From Paracoccus stylophorae (GTDB taxonomy: Bacteria > Pseudomonadota > Alphaproteobacteria > Rhodobacterales > Rhodobacteraceae): a stretch of 64,000 nucleotides of DNA. This document shows positions 8,942-18,424 of this stretch, piece by piece. The first letter of the stretch is position 1. Every line of letters starts with the position of its first letter. The stretch covers positions 1,531,001 through 1,595,000 of the forward strand of contig NZ_CP067134.1 of NCBI RefSeq assembly GCF_028553765.1, read 5' to 3'. The translations under genes were made by a program, and so were the position numbers. Under the pieces are notes generated by a model. It ran no database searches. It saw nothing but the letters and a program-made list of their open reading frames with translations, and was not told the origin of the DNA.

Positions 8942-9811
8942 TTGAGGTCCAGCCCCGCCGAACTTCGCGCCCGCGCCGACGCCGCCAGCGCCCATCTGCC
9001 GGGGCTGGTGCTGTCGGCCGAACGGCTGGCCGCGATGGTCGCGCCGGGCGCGCATGGGCTGCGCCGCGCCGGTCCGGGCGAGGATTTCTGGCAGTATCGT
9101 CCCGCCCATCCCGGCGACACCGCGCGCAGCATCGACTGGCGCCGCTCGGCCCGGTCGGATGCGCAGTTCGTCCGCGACCGCGAGGCGCAGACTGCGCAGG
9201 CGGTGGCGCTGTGGGTCTCGGCCGGGCAGGGCATGGATTACAGCGGCGCGCCCGACCGCCCGTCCAAGCGGCACCGCGCCGATCTGCTGGCGCTGGCGCT
9301 GGCGATGGTGCTGCTGCGCGGGGGCGAAAAGGTCGGGCTGCTGGATCAGCCGCCGCGCGCGGGCCGGGCGCAGGCCGACCGCATCGCGCAGGGGCTGACC
9401 ATGGCCGCCGCCGCGCCCGACGACAGCGACGCGCCCTCGGCCGATCTGCTGCGCCCGAACCGGCGGGTGGTGATCCTGTCGGATTTCCTGACCGATCCGG
9501 CATGGGTGCAGACGCTGCTGGCGCGCGCCGGCGCGCTGGGGGTGCGGGGGGTGCTGATGCAGGTGCTGGACCCGGATGAGGAGAACTTCCCCTATTCCGG
9601 TGCGGTGCTGTTCCGGTCGCTGACCGGGCGCGTGCGCCATGACAGCCGCGATGCGGCGGGGCTGCGCGACGCCTATCTGGCGCGGCTGGCCGAACGCCGC
9701 GACTGGCTGCGGGCGCAGGCGCAGGGCGCGGGCTGGACGTTTGGGCACCACGCCACCGACCATGCCCCGGCGCTTGCGCTGGGCTGGCTGTATCAGGTTC
9801 TGGGGGGCTGA
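8942..9811 (+). CDS. DUF58 domain protein
   Basis: A 289-residue protein with the DUF58 signature GDTARSIDWRRSAR (58-71) followed by FVRDREAQTAQAVALWVS, part of the vWA-like fold that accompanies MoxR ATPases. No ATG fits the start of the conserved region. The best start is a TTG at 8942, seven bases after the moxR stop and behind GAGGTC, giving MRSSPAELRARADAASAHLPGLVLS. A start further inside would remove family sequence. The stop overlaps the ATG of the next gene by one base. The role is presumed to be binding or presenting the MoxR substrate; this is inference from the family. Confidence 0.88.
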   Translation: MRSSPAELRARADAASAHLPGLVLSAERLAAMVAPGAHGLRRAGPGEDFWQYRPAHPGDTARSIDWRRSARSDAQFVRDREAQTAQAVALWVSAGQGMDYSGAPDRPSKRHRADLLALALAMVLLRGGEKVGLLDQPPRAGRAQADRIAQGLTMAAAAPDDSDAPSADLLRPNRRVVILSDFLTDPAWVQTLLARAGALGVRGVLMQVLDPDEENFPYSGAVLFRSLTGRVRHDSRDAAGLRDAYLARLAERRDWLRAQAQGAGWTFGHHATDHAPALALGWLYQVLGG

Positions 9812-12564
9812 TGCTGGTTCTGGGTCCGCTTGGCTTTGCCGCGCCCTGGGTGCTGACCGCGCTGGCCGTCCTGCCGCTGCTGTGGCTGATCCTGCGGGCG
9901 ATGCCGCCCAGCCCGCGCCGCGTTTCCTTTCCCGGCGTCGCGCTGCTGCTGGGGCTGTCCGACCGTACGCCCGAGGCGCGGCGCACGCCGTGGTGGCTGC
10001 TGTTGCTGCGGCTGCTGGCGGTCGCGGCGCTGATTTTGGCCTTCGCCGGGCCGGTGTGGAAACCGGTGGTGCGGGAACGGGCGGACGGGCCGCTGCTGGT
10101 GGTGATGGATGCGGGCTGGGCGGCGGCACCCGGCTGGGCCGCGCGCCAGACCCGCGCCGAACGCGCCCTGTCCGAGGCCGCGGCGCAGGGCCGGCCGGCC
10201 GCGCTGCTGCTGGCCGACGGGCAGGGCGGGCCCGGACCGCTGCGCTTTGCCGCCGCCGACACGTTGCTGGCGGGGCTGCGCGCCGCGCGCCCGGTGGCGT
10301 GGCCCACCGCGCTGCCCGACGATCCGCAGGCGGCGCTGGCGGAACTGCCCGACGGTCGGCTGTCCACCCTGTGGATCGCGGACGGGCTGGATCACCCCGG
10401 CCGGGCAGAATGGCTGTCGGCGCTGCGCGACCGCGGGGCCGTCACCGTCGTGCCGCCCGCCCGCGCCCTGCGCACGCTGAGCCTGGATGAGGGCGACACG
10501 CCGTCGCTGACATTGCGCACGACCGACGACGCGGCGGCGGCGATCTTGGCGATCGGCCCGGACCCGCAGGGCATCGAACGCGATCTGGCCCGGCTGGTCC
10601 CCGGCGCGGCGCGGACCGAGGGCGGGATCGCGACCCGGCCCGTCGCGCTGGACCTGCCGCCCGAACTGCGCAACCGCGTCACCCGCTTCCAGATCGAGGC
10701 CGAGGATCATGCCGGCGCCGTCGTGCTGGCCGACGACCGGGTCAGGCGGCGCAAGGTCGGGCTGGTGGGCGATCCCGACCGTCAGGCCGAAGGCCAACAG
10801 CTTCTGTCGCCGCTGTATTACCTGCGCCGGGCGCTGGCCCCGACCACCGATCTGGTGGAAGGGGGGCTGGGCGACGTGCAGAACGCCGCGCCCGATGTCA
10901 TCGTCGTCGCCGATCAGGTCGAGATGGCCGAGATCGGCGAACTGGCCGAATGGGTGAACGAGGGCGGTCTGCTGATCCGCTTTGCCGGCCCGCGCATGGC
11001 CGGATTCGACGGCCTCATTGACGAGCCGCTGCTGCCCGTGGCCCTGCGGCAGGGCGGGCGCGATATCGGCGGCGCGCTGAGCTGGGGCGATCCGCGCGGG
11101 CTGGCGCCCTTTGACGGCGACGGCATCTTCGCCGGGCTCAGCGCGCCCGAGGATGTGGCGATCCGCGCGCAGCTGATGGCGCAACCCGCGCCCGAACTGG
11201 CCGAACGCACCATCGCCGCCCTGTCTGATCGCACGCCGCTGGTGACGCGCGACCGGCTGGGGCAGGGGCAGATCGTGCTGTTCCACGTCACCGCGAACGC
11301 CGAATGGTCGAACCTGCCGCTGTCGGGCCTGTTCGTCGAGATGCTGGACCGGCTGATCGCCACCGCCCGGGTCTCGGCCGTGGATGAGGCGGCGGACGAC
11401 CGCGAACAGCCGTTCTGGACGCCCGAAATCGTGCTGGACGGGTTCGGACGCGCCGCCCCCGCGCAGGGGCTGGCGCCGCTGCCCCAGGCCGATCTGGCGC
11501 TTGGGCCGGGGGTGGGGCGGCCGGCGGGCATCTATGCCGCGGGCGAACGGCGCGTCGCGCTGAACGCCGGGGGCGACTTCACGCTGGCCGAATGGCCGGG
11601 GGCAACGGTGGAAAGCGCCGCGCAGGCGCCCGGCCGCGATCTGAAGGGCGTGCTGATCGCCGCCGCCGCGCTGATCCTTGCGCTGGATGCGTTGGGATCG
11701 GCGGCGCTGGCGCGGGGCGGGCGGGTCGCGGCGGTGCTGCTGGTGGCGCTGATGGGCATGACCGGCGGATCGCGCGCGATGGCGCAGGATCTGAACCCCG
11801 AACTGATCCGCGCGGCCGACGAGGTCGCGCTGGCCTATGTCGAGACCGGGGACGAGGAGGTGGACCAGATCTCGTACGAGGGGCTGCGGGGGCTGTCGCT
11901 GTCGCTGCGCCAGCGCACCTCGGTCGAGCCCGGCGCGCCGGTGGCGATCGACCTGGACCGCGACGATCTGTCGGTGCTGACCTTCCTCTACTGGCCCGTC
12001 ACCGCCGACCAGCCCGCGCCGTCGCCGCAGGCCTATCTGCGGCTGAACCATTTCCTGCGCTCGGGCGGGATGATCCTGTTCGACACCCGCGACGGCGACG
12101 TGGCCGGGGTCGGCGGGCCGGACATGTCCGACGCGCTGCGCCGTCTGGCCGCCCCGCTGGAGGTTCCGCCGCTGGCGCCGGTGCCCGACGATCACGTCCT
12201 GACCCGCAGCTTTTACCTGCTGGCGGATTTTCCGGGCCGCTGGAAGGGCAATCCGGTCTGGGTCGAGGCGCCCCCCGCCGGGGCCGAGGCCATCGAGGGC
12301 GTGCCGTTCCGGCAGCTGAACGACGGCGTCAGCCCGGTCGTGATCGGTGCCAACAGCTGGGCCGAGGCCTGGGCGGTCGATGACAACGGCTTTCCGACCT
12401 TTCCCGTCGGCCGCGGGTGGGAGGGAGAACAGCAGCGCGAGATGGCGTTTCGTTTCGGCATCAACCTGGTGATGTATGTGCTGACCGGAAACTACAAATC
12501 CGATCAGGTCCACGTGCCCGCGCTGCTGGACCGTCTGCGCGTGGAAGAGGAGCTTGGCCCATGA
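9811..12564 (+). CDS. BatA-like N-terminal / DUF4159 fusion membrane protein
   Basis: A 917-residue protein. Residues 8-30 and 60-80 are the double membrane segment of BatA-type proteins (FAAPWVLTALAVLPLLWLIL, then LLLLRLLAVAALILAFAGPVW). A long extracytoplasmic part follows, including an ALPVVA-type recognition domain (DVIVVADQVEMAEIGELAEWVNEGG region) and a section comparing genes to fraction-like GATase folds. Two more hydrophobic segments lie at 613-632 and 640-655, ending in AMA-Q (656-659), which looks like a signal-peptide cleavage site. The C-terminal DUF4159 domain covers about 690-905, with LRLNHFLRSGGMILFDTRDG and YVLTGNYKSDQ. The start overlaps the DUF58 stop. Exact boundaries are approximate, and the GATase-like comparison is weak; function is unknown. 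Confidence 0.85.
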   Translation: MLVLGPLGFAAPWVLTALAVLPLLWLILRAMPPSPRRVSFPGVALLLGLSDRTPEARRTPWWLLLLRLLAVAALILAFAGPVWKPVVRERADGPLLVVMDAGWAAAPGWAARQTRAERALSEAAAQGRPAALLLADGQGGPGPLRFAAADTLLAGLRAARPVAWPTALPDDPQAALAELPDGRLSTLWIADGLDHPGRAEWLSALRDRGAVTVVPPARALRTLSLDEGDTPSLTLRTTDDAAAAILAIGPDPQGIERDLARLVPGAARTEGGIATRPVALDLPPELRNRVTRFQIEAEDHAGAVVLADDRVRRRKVGLVGDPDRQAEGQQLLSPLYYLRRALAPTTDLVEGGLGDVQNAAPDVIVVADQVEMAEIGELAEWVNEGGLLIRFAGPRMAGFDGLIDEPLLPVALRQGGRDIGGALSWGDPRGLAPFDGDGIFAGLSAPEDVAIRAQLMAQPAPELAERTIAALSDRTPLVTRDRLGQGQIVLFHVTANAEWSNLPLSGLFVEMLDRLIATARVSAVDEAADDREQPFWTPEIVLDGFGRAAPAQGLAPLPQADLALGPGVGRPAGIYAAGERRVALNAGGDFTLAEWPGATVESAAQAPGRDLKGVLIAAAALILALDALGSAALARGGRVAAVLLVALMGMTGGSRAMAQDLNPELIRAADEVALAYVETGDEEVDQISYEGLRGLSLSLRQRTSVEPGAPVAIDLDRDDLSVLTFLYWPVTADQPAPSPQAYLRLNHFLRSGGMILFDTRDGDVAGVGGPDMSDALRRLAAPLEVPPLAPVPDDHVLTRSFYLLADFPGRWKGNPVWVEAPPAGAEAIEGVPFRQLNDGVSPVVIGANSWAEAWAVDDNGFPTFPVGRGWEGEQQREMAFRFGINLVMYVLTGNYKSDQVHVPALLDRLRVEEELGP

Positions 12565-14729
12565 TCGCCGACGCCGCCGCGCTGCGCTTCGATCCGTTCC
12601 TGCCATGGTGGGTGGTGATCGCGCTGGCGGGGCTTGCCCTGCTGGTCGCGGGGTTCGCGCTGTGGCGGGGTCTGCGCGGATGGGCGTGGCGCGGTCTTGC
12701 CGGGCTGGCCGCGGCGCTGGCGCTGGCCGGCCCCGCGCTGGAAATCGGCAGCCGCGCCGGGCTGAGCGATATCGTGGTGCTGGTGGACGACCGCTCGGCC
12801 AGCCAGAACCTGCCGGAACGCGCCGGCCAGACCGACGCCGCCATCGACGCCCTGTCGCGGCAGATCGCGGATCTTCCCGACACCGAACTGCGCCGCGTGA
12901 CGGTGGGCGACGATCCGGACGGCACGTTGCTGGCCACCGCCATCGCCCGCGCCGTCGCCGCCGAACCCGACGCAAGGCTGGCCGGGGTAATCGCGGTGAC
13001 GGACGGGCAGATCCACGACCCCGCCATGCTGCCCGCCGCGCTGCCCGCGCCCTTCCACGTCCTGCTGACCGGGCGTCCGCAGGACTGGGACCGCCGGCTG
13101 GTGATCGAGGAAGCCCCGGCCTTCGGCCTGATCGACCAGCAGGTCCAGATCCGCCTGCGGATCGAGGATCAGGGCGCCGTGCCGCCCGCGATGCAGGGCC
13201 GGTCGGTCAATCTGCGCATCACCGTCGATGGCGAGGATGAACAGGTCTTCGCGGTCCCGGTGGGTCAGCCGCTGACCCTGCCGCTGACCCTGGCCCATGC
13301 CGGGCAGAACGTCGTCCAGATCGCCCTTGACGCGCCCGATCCCGGCGATGGCGAGGACGAGTTGACCGACCGCAACAACAGCGCGGCCATCAGTATCAAC
13401 GGCGTGCGCGACCGGCTGCGCGTCCTGCTGGTCTCGGGCGAGCCGCATGCCGGCGAACGGACCTGGCGCAACCTGCTGAAATCGGATGCGGCGGTGGATC
13501 TGATCCATTTCACCATCCTGCGCCCGCCCGACAAGTCGGACGGCGTGCCGGTGAACGAATTGTCGCTGATCGCCTTTCCCACGCGCGAACTGTTCCTGCA
13601 ACGGATCGACGATTTCGACCTGATCATCTTCGACCGCTATCGCGTGCGCGGCATCCTGCCGCCGGATTATTTCCAGAACATCGTCCGCTATGTCCGCGAT
13701 GGCGGCGCGATCCTGGTCGCCGCCGGACCCGAGATGGCCAGCGTCGAAAGCCTGAACCTGTCGCCCTTGGGTCCGGTCCTGCCCGCGCGGCCGACCGGGC
13801 GGATCATCGACGACCCCTTCACGCCGCAACTGACGCAGGACGGGCGCCGGCATCCCGTGACCGCCGGCCTGCCCGACGCCCCGGATGACGAGGGGGAGGG
13901 CGGATGGGGCCGCTGGCTGCGCATGGCCGAGGTCGACCCCGATCCGGCAGCGCAGGTGGCGATGACCGGAGCCGAGGGCAAGCCGCTGCTGATCCTGAAA
14001 CGCGAGGGCGAGGGGCGGGTCGCGCTGCTGACCTCGGATCAGGTCTGGCTGTGGGGTCGCGGCTTTGAAGGCGGCGGCCCGCAGCTGGAAATGCTGCGCC
14101 GCATCGCGCATTGGTCGATGAAGGAACCCGAGCTTGAGGAAGAGGCGCTGCTGGCCGATGTCTCGGGCGGGATGGATGTCCGCTTTACCCGCCGCACCAT
14201 GCAGGACAGCGCCGGACCGCTGGTGATCACCCGCCCGGACGGCGAGACCGAGGAACTGGCCCTGACGCAGGCGGGGCCGGGCCGGTTCGCGGCCGACTGG
14301 ACCGCGCCGGAACCGGGGCTGTACCGGTTGCAGGACGGCGATCTGCGCCGGGTGCTGGCGCTTGGCCCCGCCGCGCCGCGCGAGTTCGAACAGACCGTGG
14401 CCAGCGGCGAGGCGCTGTCGCCGCTGGTCGAGGCGACGGGCGGCGCGGTCGTGCGGCTGTCGGATGGCGTGCCCGATCTACGCACCGTGTCCGCGGGCCG
14501 CAGCGCGCATGGGCGCGGCGTCGCCCGCGACTGGATCGCGATCACCCCGCGCGAGGCCGCGACCGTCACCGGGCTGGAACGCCGCCCGCTGCTGCCGGGC
14601 TGGGCCTGGCTTGTCCTGATCGCCGGGCTGATCCTGACCGGCTGGCTGTCCGAGGGACGCGCCGGACGCCGCAATACGGGCAGCGGCGCGCCGCCGAACC
14701 CCGCGCCCGGGCCGCAGGCGGGCGGCTGA
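12561..14729 (+). CDS. Large membrane protein with vWA-like and glutamine-amidotransferase-like domains
   Basis: A 722-residue protein whose ATG overlaps the previous stop by four bases. Two membrane segments lie near 15-34 and 40-60 ([35 protein letters not shown]). Next comes a vWA-like start, [13 protein letters not shown], which retains the D-x-S-x-S metal-site pattern, then a beta-rich middle. Residues about 330-420 ([49 protein letters not shown]) resemble the class I glutamine-amidotransferase fold without an obvious catalytic Cys. A last membrane helix ([16 protein letters not shown]) precedes a basic tail. It is probably the periplasmic partner of the MoxR cluster. Domain names are my reading of the pattern. 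Confidence 0.8.
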   Translation: MIADAAALRFDPFLPWWVVIALAGLALLVAGFALWRGLRGWAWRGLAGLAAALALAGPALEIGSRAGLSDIVVLVDDRSASQNLPERAGQTDAAIDALSRQIADLPDTELRRVTVGDDPDGTLLATAIARAVAAEPDARLAGVIAVTDGQIHDPAMLPAALPAPFHVLLTGRPQDWDRRLVIEEAPAFGLIDQQVQIRLRIEDQGAVPPAMQGRSVNLRITVDGEDEQVFAVPVGQPLTLPLTLAHAGQNVVQIALDAPDPGDGEDELTDRNNSAAISINGVRDRLRVLLVSGEPHAGERTWRNLLKSDAAVDLIHFTILRPPDKSDGVPVNELSLIAFPTRELFLQRIDDFDLIIFDRYRVRGILPPDYFQNIVRYVRDGGAILVAAGPEMASVESLNLSPLGPVLPARPTGRIIDDPFTPQLTQDGRRHPVTAGLPDAPDDEGEGGWGRWLRMAEVDPDPAAQVAMTGAEGKPLLILKREGEGRVALLTSDQVWLWGRGFEGGGPQLEMLRRIAHWSMKEPELEEEALLADVSGGMDVRFTRRTMQDSAGPLVITRPDGETEELALTQAGPGRFAADWTAPEPGLYRLQDGDLRRVLALGPAAPREFEQTVASGEALSPLVEATGGAVVRLSDGVPDLRTVSAGRSAHGRGVARDWIAITPREAATVTGLERRPLLPGWAWLVLIAGLILTGWLSEGRAGRRNTGSGAPPNPAPGPQAGG

Positions 14730-14788
14730 CAAGCTTGCCAAGCCGGGGCGGCATTGCTAACCCGACGAAAATCGCCGAAGGATCGCAC

Positions 14789-15268
14789 ATGGCCGACGCA
14801 ACGCGCACCCCCGCCCCTTATACCGAGGCCGATCTGGCGCTGATCAAGCGGATCATCCCTCATCGCTATCCGTTCCTGTTCATCGACAGGGTCCGCGACA
14901 TCGTCCCGCACGAGGGCGGGATCGGGATCAAGAACGTCACCTGCAACGAGCCGCATTTCCAGGGCCATTTCCCCGACGAGCCGGTGATGCCCGGCGTCAC
15001 CATCATCGAGGCGATGGCCCAGACCTCGGCCGTGGTGGTGGGCATCAGCATGAACATCATCGACAAGCCGCTGGCGACCTATTTCATGGGCATCGACAAG
15101 TGCAAGTTCCGGCGCATGGTGGTGCCCGGCGACGTGCTTGAACTGCACTGCAAAGCGGTGCGCGGCGGCGGCAAGATCTGGAAGTTCGAGGGCCGGGCGC
15201 TGGTCGGCGGCCAGCTTTGCGCCTCGGCCGAGTTCACGGCGATGATGGCGCTGAAGGCCGATGACTGA
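14789..15268 (+). CDS. fabZ: 3-hydroxyacyl-ACP dehydratase FabZ
   Basis: FabZ dehydrates 3-hydroxyacyl-ACP in fatty-acid synthesis and supplies hydroxyacyl chains together with lipid A synthesis. At 159 residues it is full length. Seen: [14 protein letters not shown] (22-35) and the catalytic segment [20 protein letters not shown] (59-78) with His60 and Glu74. The start at 14789 has GAAGGATCG upstream; the longer frame adds 18 non-conserved residues. The stop overlaps lpxA by eight bases, so fabZ-lpxA-lpxI are translationally linked. The 59-base gap after the previous membrane-protein gene may hold a promoter. Confidence 0.97.
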   Translation: MADATRTPAPYTEADLALIKRIIPHRYPFLFIDRVRDIVPHEGGIGIKNVTCNEPHFQGHFPDEPVMPGVTIIEAMAQTSAVVVGISMNIIDKPLATYFMGIDKCKFRRMVVPGDVLELHCKAVRGGGKIWKFEGRALVGGQLCASAEFTAMMALKADD

Positions 15269-16049
15269 CACCCGCATCCACGCCAGCGCGGTTGTCGAGG
15301 CGGGCGCCCGCATCGGCGCGGGCGTCGAGATCGGACCGTTCTGCGTGGTCGGCCCGCAGGTCAGCCTGGGCGACGGCGTGGTGCTGAAATCGCATGTGGT
15401 CGTCACCGGCGACACGCTGATCGGCGACGGCACGACGATCTTTCCCTTCGCCTCGATCGGAGAGGTTCCGCAGGACCTGAAATTCCGCGGCGAACATGTG
15501 CGGCTGGAAATCGGGGCGCGCAATCGAATTCGCGAATATGTCAGCATGAATCCGGGGACCGAGGGCGGCGGCGGCGTCACCCGGATCGGCGATGACGGGC
15601 TGTTCATGGCGGGCAGCCATGTGGCCCATGATTGTCAGGTCGGCGACCGGGTCATTCTGGTCAACAACGCCTCGGTCGCGGGCCATTGTCATCTGGGCGA
15701 CGACGTGATCGTGGGCGGGCTGTCGGGCGTGCATCAATGGGTGCGGATCGGACGCGGCGCGATGATCGGCGCGGTGACGATGGTGACCGCCGACGTGATC
15801 CCCTACGGGCTGGTGCAGGGGCCGCGCGGCCATCTGGACGGGCTGAACCTGATCGGGCTGAAACGCCGCGGCGCCAGCCGGGCCGACATCGCCGCGCTGC
15901 GCGGCCTGCTGGCGCGTCTGGGGCAGGGCTCGTTCCGCGACGCCGCCCGCGACTGCGCCGGCGCTGACGTGACTGCGATGGAACGCGACGTGCTGGATTT
16001 CATCCTCGGCCCGTCCGACCGTTCCTTCCTTGCGCCGAGGCCGGCATGA
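15261..16049 (+). CDS. lpxA: UDP-N-acetylglucosamine acyltransferase LpxA
   Basis: LpxA transfers a 3-hydroxyacyl chain from ACP to UDP-GlcNAc, the first step of lipid A synthesis. The 262 residues show left-handed beta-helix hexapeptide repeats from residue 8 on ([20 protein letters not shown]) and the catalytic histidine in [13 protein letters not shown], His123 (E. coli His125). The C-terminal helical part includes [19 protein letters not shown]. It overlaps fabZ by eight bases at the start and lpxI by four at the end. Chain-length preference cannot be read with confidence. Confidence 0.97.
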   Translation: MTDTRIHASAVVEAGARIGAGVEIGPFCVVGPQVSLGDGVVLKSHVVVTGDTLIGDGTTIFPFASIGEVPQDLKFRGEHVRLEIGARNRIREYVSMNPGTEGGGGVTRIGDDGLFMAGSHVAHDCQVGDRVILVNNASVAGHCHLGDDVIVGGLSGVHQWVRIGRGAMIGAVTMVTADVIPYGLVQGPRGHLDGLNLIGLKRRGASRADIAALRGLLARLGQGSFRDAARDCAGADVTAMERDVLDFILGPSDRSFLAPRPA

Positions 16050-16846
16050 GCCGGATCGCCGTGATCGCGGGGCAGGGGCGGCTTGCGCCCGCCGTGATCG
16101 CCGCGCTGGACGATCCGCTGGTCTATGCGCTGGACGGGTTTGCGCCGCCCGAGATCGCCGCGACCCCCTTCCGGCTGGAACGGCTGGTGCCCTTCATCGA
16201 CGATCTGCTGGCGGCGGGCGTGGGCCGGGTGGTCTTTGCCGGCGCGGTCCGGCGTCCGCGCCTTGACCCCGAGGCGTTCGATCCGCGCACGGCGCAGCTG
16301 GTCCCGCGGATTCTGGGCGCCATGCAGTCGGGCGACGACGCCGCGCTGCGCGAGGTGCTGAAGGTGTTCGAGGAAAGCGATCTGGCCATCTGCGGCGTGG
16401 GCGAGGTGATCCCCGACCTGATCCCCGAACCCGGCGTTCTGGCCGGCGATCCGACCGGGGCCGACCGGCGCGACGCCGCGCGCGGGGCCGAGATCCTGTC
16501 AGGCACCGGACATTTCGACATCGGACAGGGCGTCGTCGTGGCGCAGGGGCTGTGCCTGGCCATCGAGACGCTGCCGGGCACCGAGGCGATGCTGGATTTC
16601 GCCCGCCTCCATGCCGGGCTGCGCCCCGATCCGAACGGCGCGCGCGGCGTGTTTTTCAAGGCGCCCAAGCCCGGTCAGGACCGCCGGGTCGATCTGCCCA
16701 CCATCGGCCCCGACACCATTGCGCAGGTCGCCGCGGCCGGGCTTGCGGGCATCGCCTGGCAGGCCGGCGGCGTGATCGTTCTGGACCGGGACGAGACCGT
16801 TCGCCGCGCCGAGGCGGCAGGGGTGTTTCTGTGGGCACGGGAATGA
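16046..16846 (+). CDS. lpxI: UDP-2,3-diacylglucosamine pyrophosphatase LpxI
   Basis: LpxI cleaves UDP-2,3-diacylglucosamine to lipid X plus UMP, replacing LpxH in many alphaproteobacteria. The 266-residue protein (old name DUF1009) has the family N-terminus IAVIAGQGRLAPAVIAAL, the VVFAGAVRRPRL segment, and the C-terminal GVFFKAPKPGQDRRVDLPTIGPDTI block with the conserved Asp. It sits between lpxA and lpxB, exactly where the pathway needs it, overlapping lpxA by four bases. There is no lpxH or lpxD in the window. Identification is firm on context plus motifs. Confidence 0.94.
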   Translation: MSRIAVIAGQGRLAPAVIAALDDPLVYALDGFAPPEIAATPFRLERLVPFIDDLLAAGVGRVVFAGAVRRPRLDPEAFDPRTAQLVPRILGAMQSGDDAALREVLKVFEESDLAICGVGEVIPDLIPEPGVLAGDPTGADRRDAARGAEILSGTGHFDIGQGVVVAQGLCLAIETLPGTEAMLDFARLHAGLRPDPNGARGVFFKAPKPGQDRRVDLPTIGPDTIAQVAAAGLAGIAWQAGGVIVLDRDETVRRAEAAGVFLWARE

Positions 16847-16931
16847 TCCTGCCTGCGTGGCGGCAAGAAATGCTGGCGTCTTGCGCCCCGGTCACATACC
16901 CATAGGGCGACGCAGCAACCGGAAGGCGAGC

Positions 16932-18092
16932 ATGAAGTTCTTCCTGATCGCGGGCGAACCGTCGGGCGACCAGTTGGGCGCGGCGCTGATGGCCGGGCTG
17001 CGGACGCTGTCGGCCGATGTGGAATTCTGCGGCATCGGCGGTCCGCTGATGCAGGCGCAGGGCATGGACAGCCTGTTCCCCATGGACGAGCTGAGCCTGA
17101 TGGGCATCTGGGAGGTGATCCCGAAATACCGGCACCTGAAACGGCGCATCGCCCAGACCGCGCAGGCGGTGACGAAAGCCGCGCCCGACGCGCTGATCAC
17201 CATCGACAGCCCCGATTTCTGCCTGCGCGTGGCCCGCGCGGCGCGGGCGCAGGACCCCGATCTGCGCACGATCCACTATGTCGCGCCCTCGGTCTGGGCG
17301 TGGCGCGCGGGGCGGGCGCTGAAAATGGCGCAGGTGATCGACCATGTGCTGGCGATCCTGCCGTTCGAGCCGCCCTATATGCAGGCGGCGGGGATGAGCT
17401 GCGATTTCGTCGGCCATCCGGTGGCCACCGCCCCGATCGGCGGCCCGAACGAGGCCGGGCTGTTCCGCGCCGCACACGGCATCGCCGCCGATGCGCCGGT
17501 GGTGCTGTGCCTGCCCGGATCGCGCAAATCCGAGGTCGAACGGCTGGCCGGCCGCTTTGACGAGGCACTGATGCGGCTGCGCGACCGCGTCCCCGAGATC
17601 CGGGTGGTGCTGCCGACGGTGCCGGGGGTGGCGCATATGGTGCGCGACATGGCGCGGCGCTGGCCGTGGACGCCGGTCGTGGTCGAAGAGCCGGACGAAA
17701 AGATCGCGGCCTTCGCGGCGGCCGATCTGGCGCTGGCGGCCTCGGGCACGGTCAGCCTGGAACTGGCGGCCAACCGGATCCCGATGGTGATCGGCTATGA
17801 CATGGCGCCGATCAGCCGGCTGCTGGTGCGGCTGCTGCTGAAGACCGATACGGTGACGCTGGTCAATCTGGTCAGCGACACCCGCGCCGTGCCCGAGTTT
17901 CTGGGCCGCGATTGTCAGCCGGGACCATTGGCCCACGCGTTGCAGAACGCGCTTGAGGACATGACCGCGCGCAAGGCGCAGCTTGACGCGATGGACCTGA
18001 CCATGGACCGGCTTGGCAAGGGCGGCGAGGCGCCGGGGCTGCGCGCCGCACGTTCGGTCCTGGGGGCGGTCAGAGAACCGCGGTCACCATGA
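16932..18092 (+). CDS. lpxB: Lipid-A-disaccharide synthase LpxB
   Basis: LpxB condenses lipid X with UDP-2,3-diacylglucosamine to form the lipid A disaccharide at the inner membrane. The 386 residues show the GT19 start FFLIAGEPSGDQLGAALMAGL, the ITIDSPDFCLRVARAAR region, IHYVAPSVWAWRAGRA and the C-terminal ASGTVSLELA plus MVIGYDMAPIS blocks. The start at 16932 is preceded by GGAAGGCGAG; a longer frame upstream lacks homology. Its last 23 bases overlap the end of ridA on the other strand. It completes the fabZ-lpxA-lpxI-lpxB unit. Confidence 0.96.
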   Translation: MKFFLIAGEPSGDQLGAALMAGLRTLSADVEFCGIGGPLMQAQGMDSLFPMDELSLMGIWEVIPKYRHLKRRIAQTAQAVTKAAPDALITIDSPDFCLRVARAARAQDPDLRTIHYVAPSVWAWRAGRALKMAQVIDHVLAILPFEPPYMQAAGMSCDFVGHPVATAPIGGPNEAGLFRAAHGIAADAPVVLCLPGSRKSEVERLAGRFDEALMRLRDRVPEIRVVLPTVPGVAHMVRDMARRWPWTPVVVEEPDEKIAAFAAADLALAASGTVSLELAANRIPMVIGYDMAPISRLLVRLLLKTDTVTLVNLVSDTRAVPEFLGRDCQPGPLAHALQNALEDMTARKAQLDAMDLTMDRLGKGGEAPGLRAARSVLGAVREPRSP

Positions 18093-18420
18093 TCTCGACC
18101 TTGTAATCCGGGGTGGCCAGCTTCGCCTCGCCGGTGGCGCGGGCCGGGGCATGGCCGGGTGCGACCCATGCGTCCCAAACCTTGTTCATGGCCGCGAACT
18201 CGGCGGCGATGTCGGACAGCCAGATCTGGACCGAAACGATGCGCGTCTTGTCGGTGCCGGCCTTTCGCAACAGCGTGTCGATCTGCGACAGGATCGCGCG
18301 GGTCTGATCCTCGGCCGGCTTGCCCGGCGCGCCCGTCTGTCCGGCCAGCCAGACCATGCCGCCGGCGACGACCGCCTGGCTCATCCTCTGGCCCGATTCG
18401 ATGCGTTTGATGTCGGTCAT
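18070..18420 (-). CDS. RidA family protein
   Basis: RidA proteins hydrolyse reactive enamine/imine intermediates made by PLP enzymes. The 116-residue protein has the RidA fold pattern: MSQAVVAGGMVWLAGQTG, QTRAILSQIDTLLRKAG and the C-terminal PARATGEAKLATPDYKVEIMVTAV, keeping the key Arg of the PAR motif and the Glu of VEI that archetypal RidA enzymes use. It could be one of the Rid1-7 subfamilies, which I cannot assign. It begins four bases after the tauE-like stop and ends inside the tail of lpxB (23-base overlap). Confidence 0.88.
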   Translation of the reverse strand: MTDIKRIESGQRMSQAVVAGGMVWLAGQTGAPGKPAEDQTRAILSQIDTLLRKAGTDKTRIVSVQIWLSDIAAEFAAMNKVWDAWVAPGHAPARATGEAKLATPDYKVEIMVTAVL

Positions 18421-18424
18421 GTCG

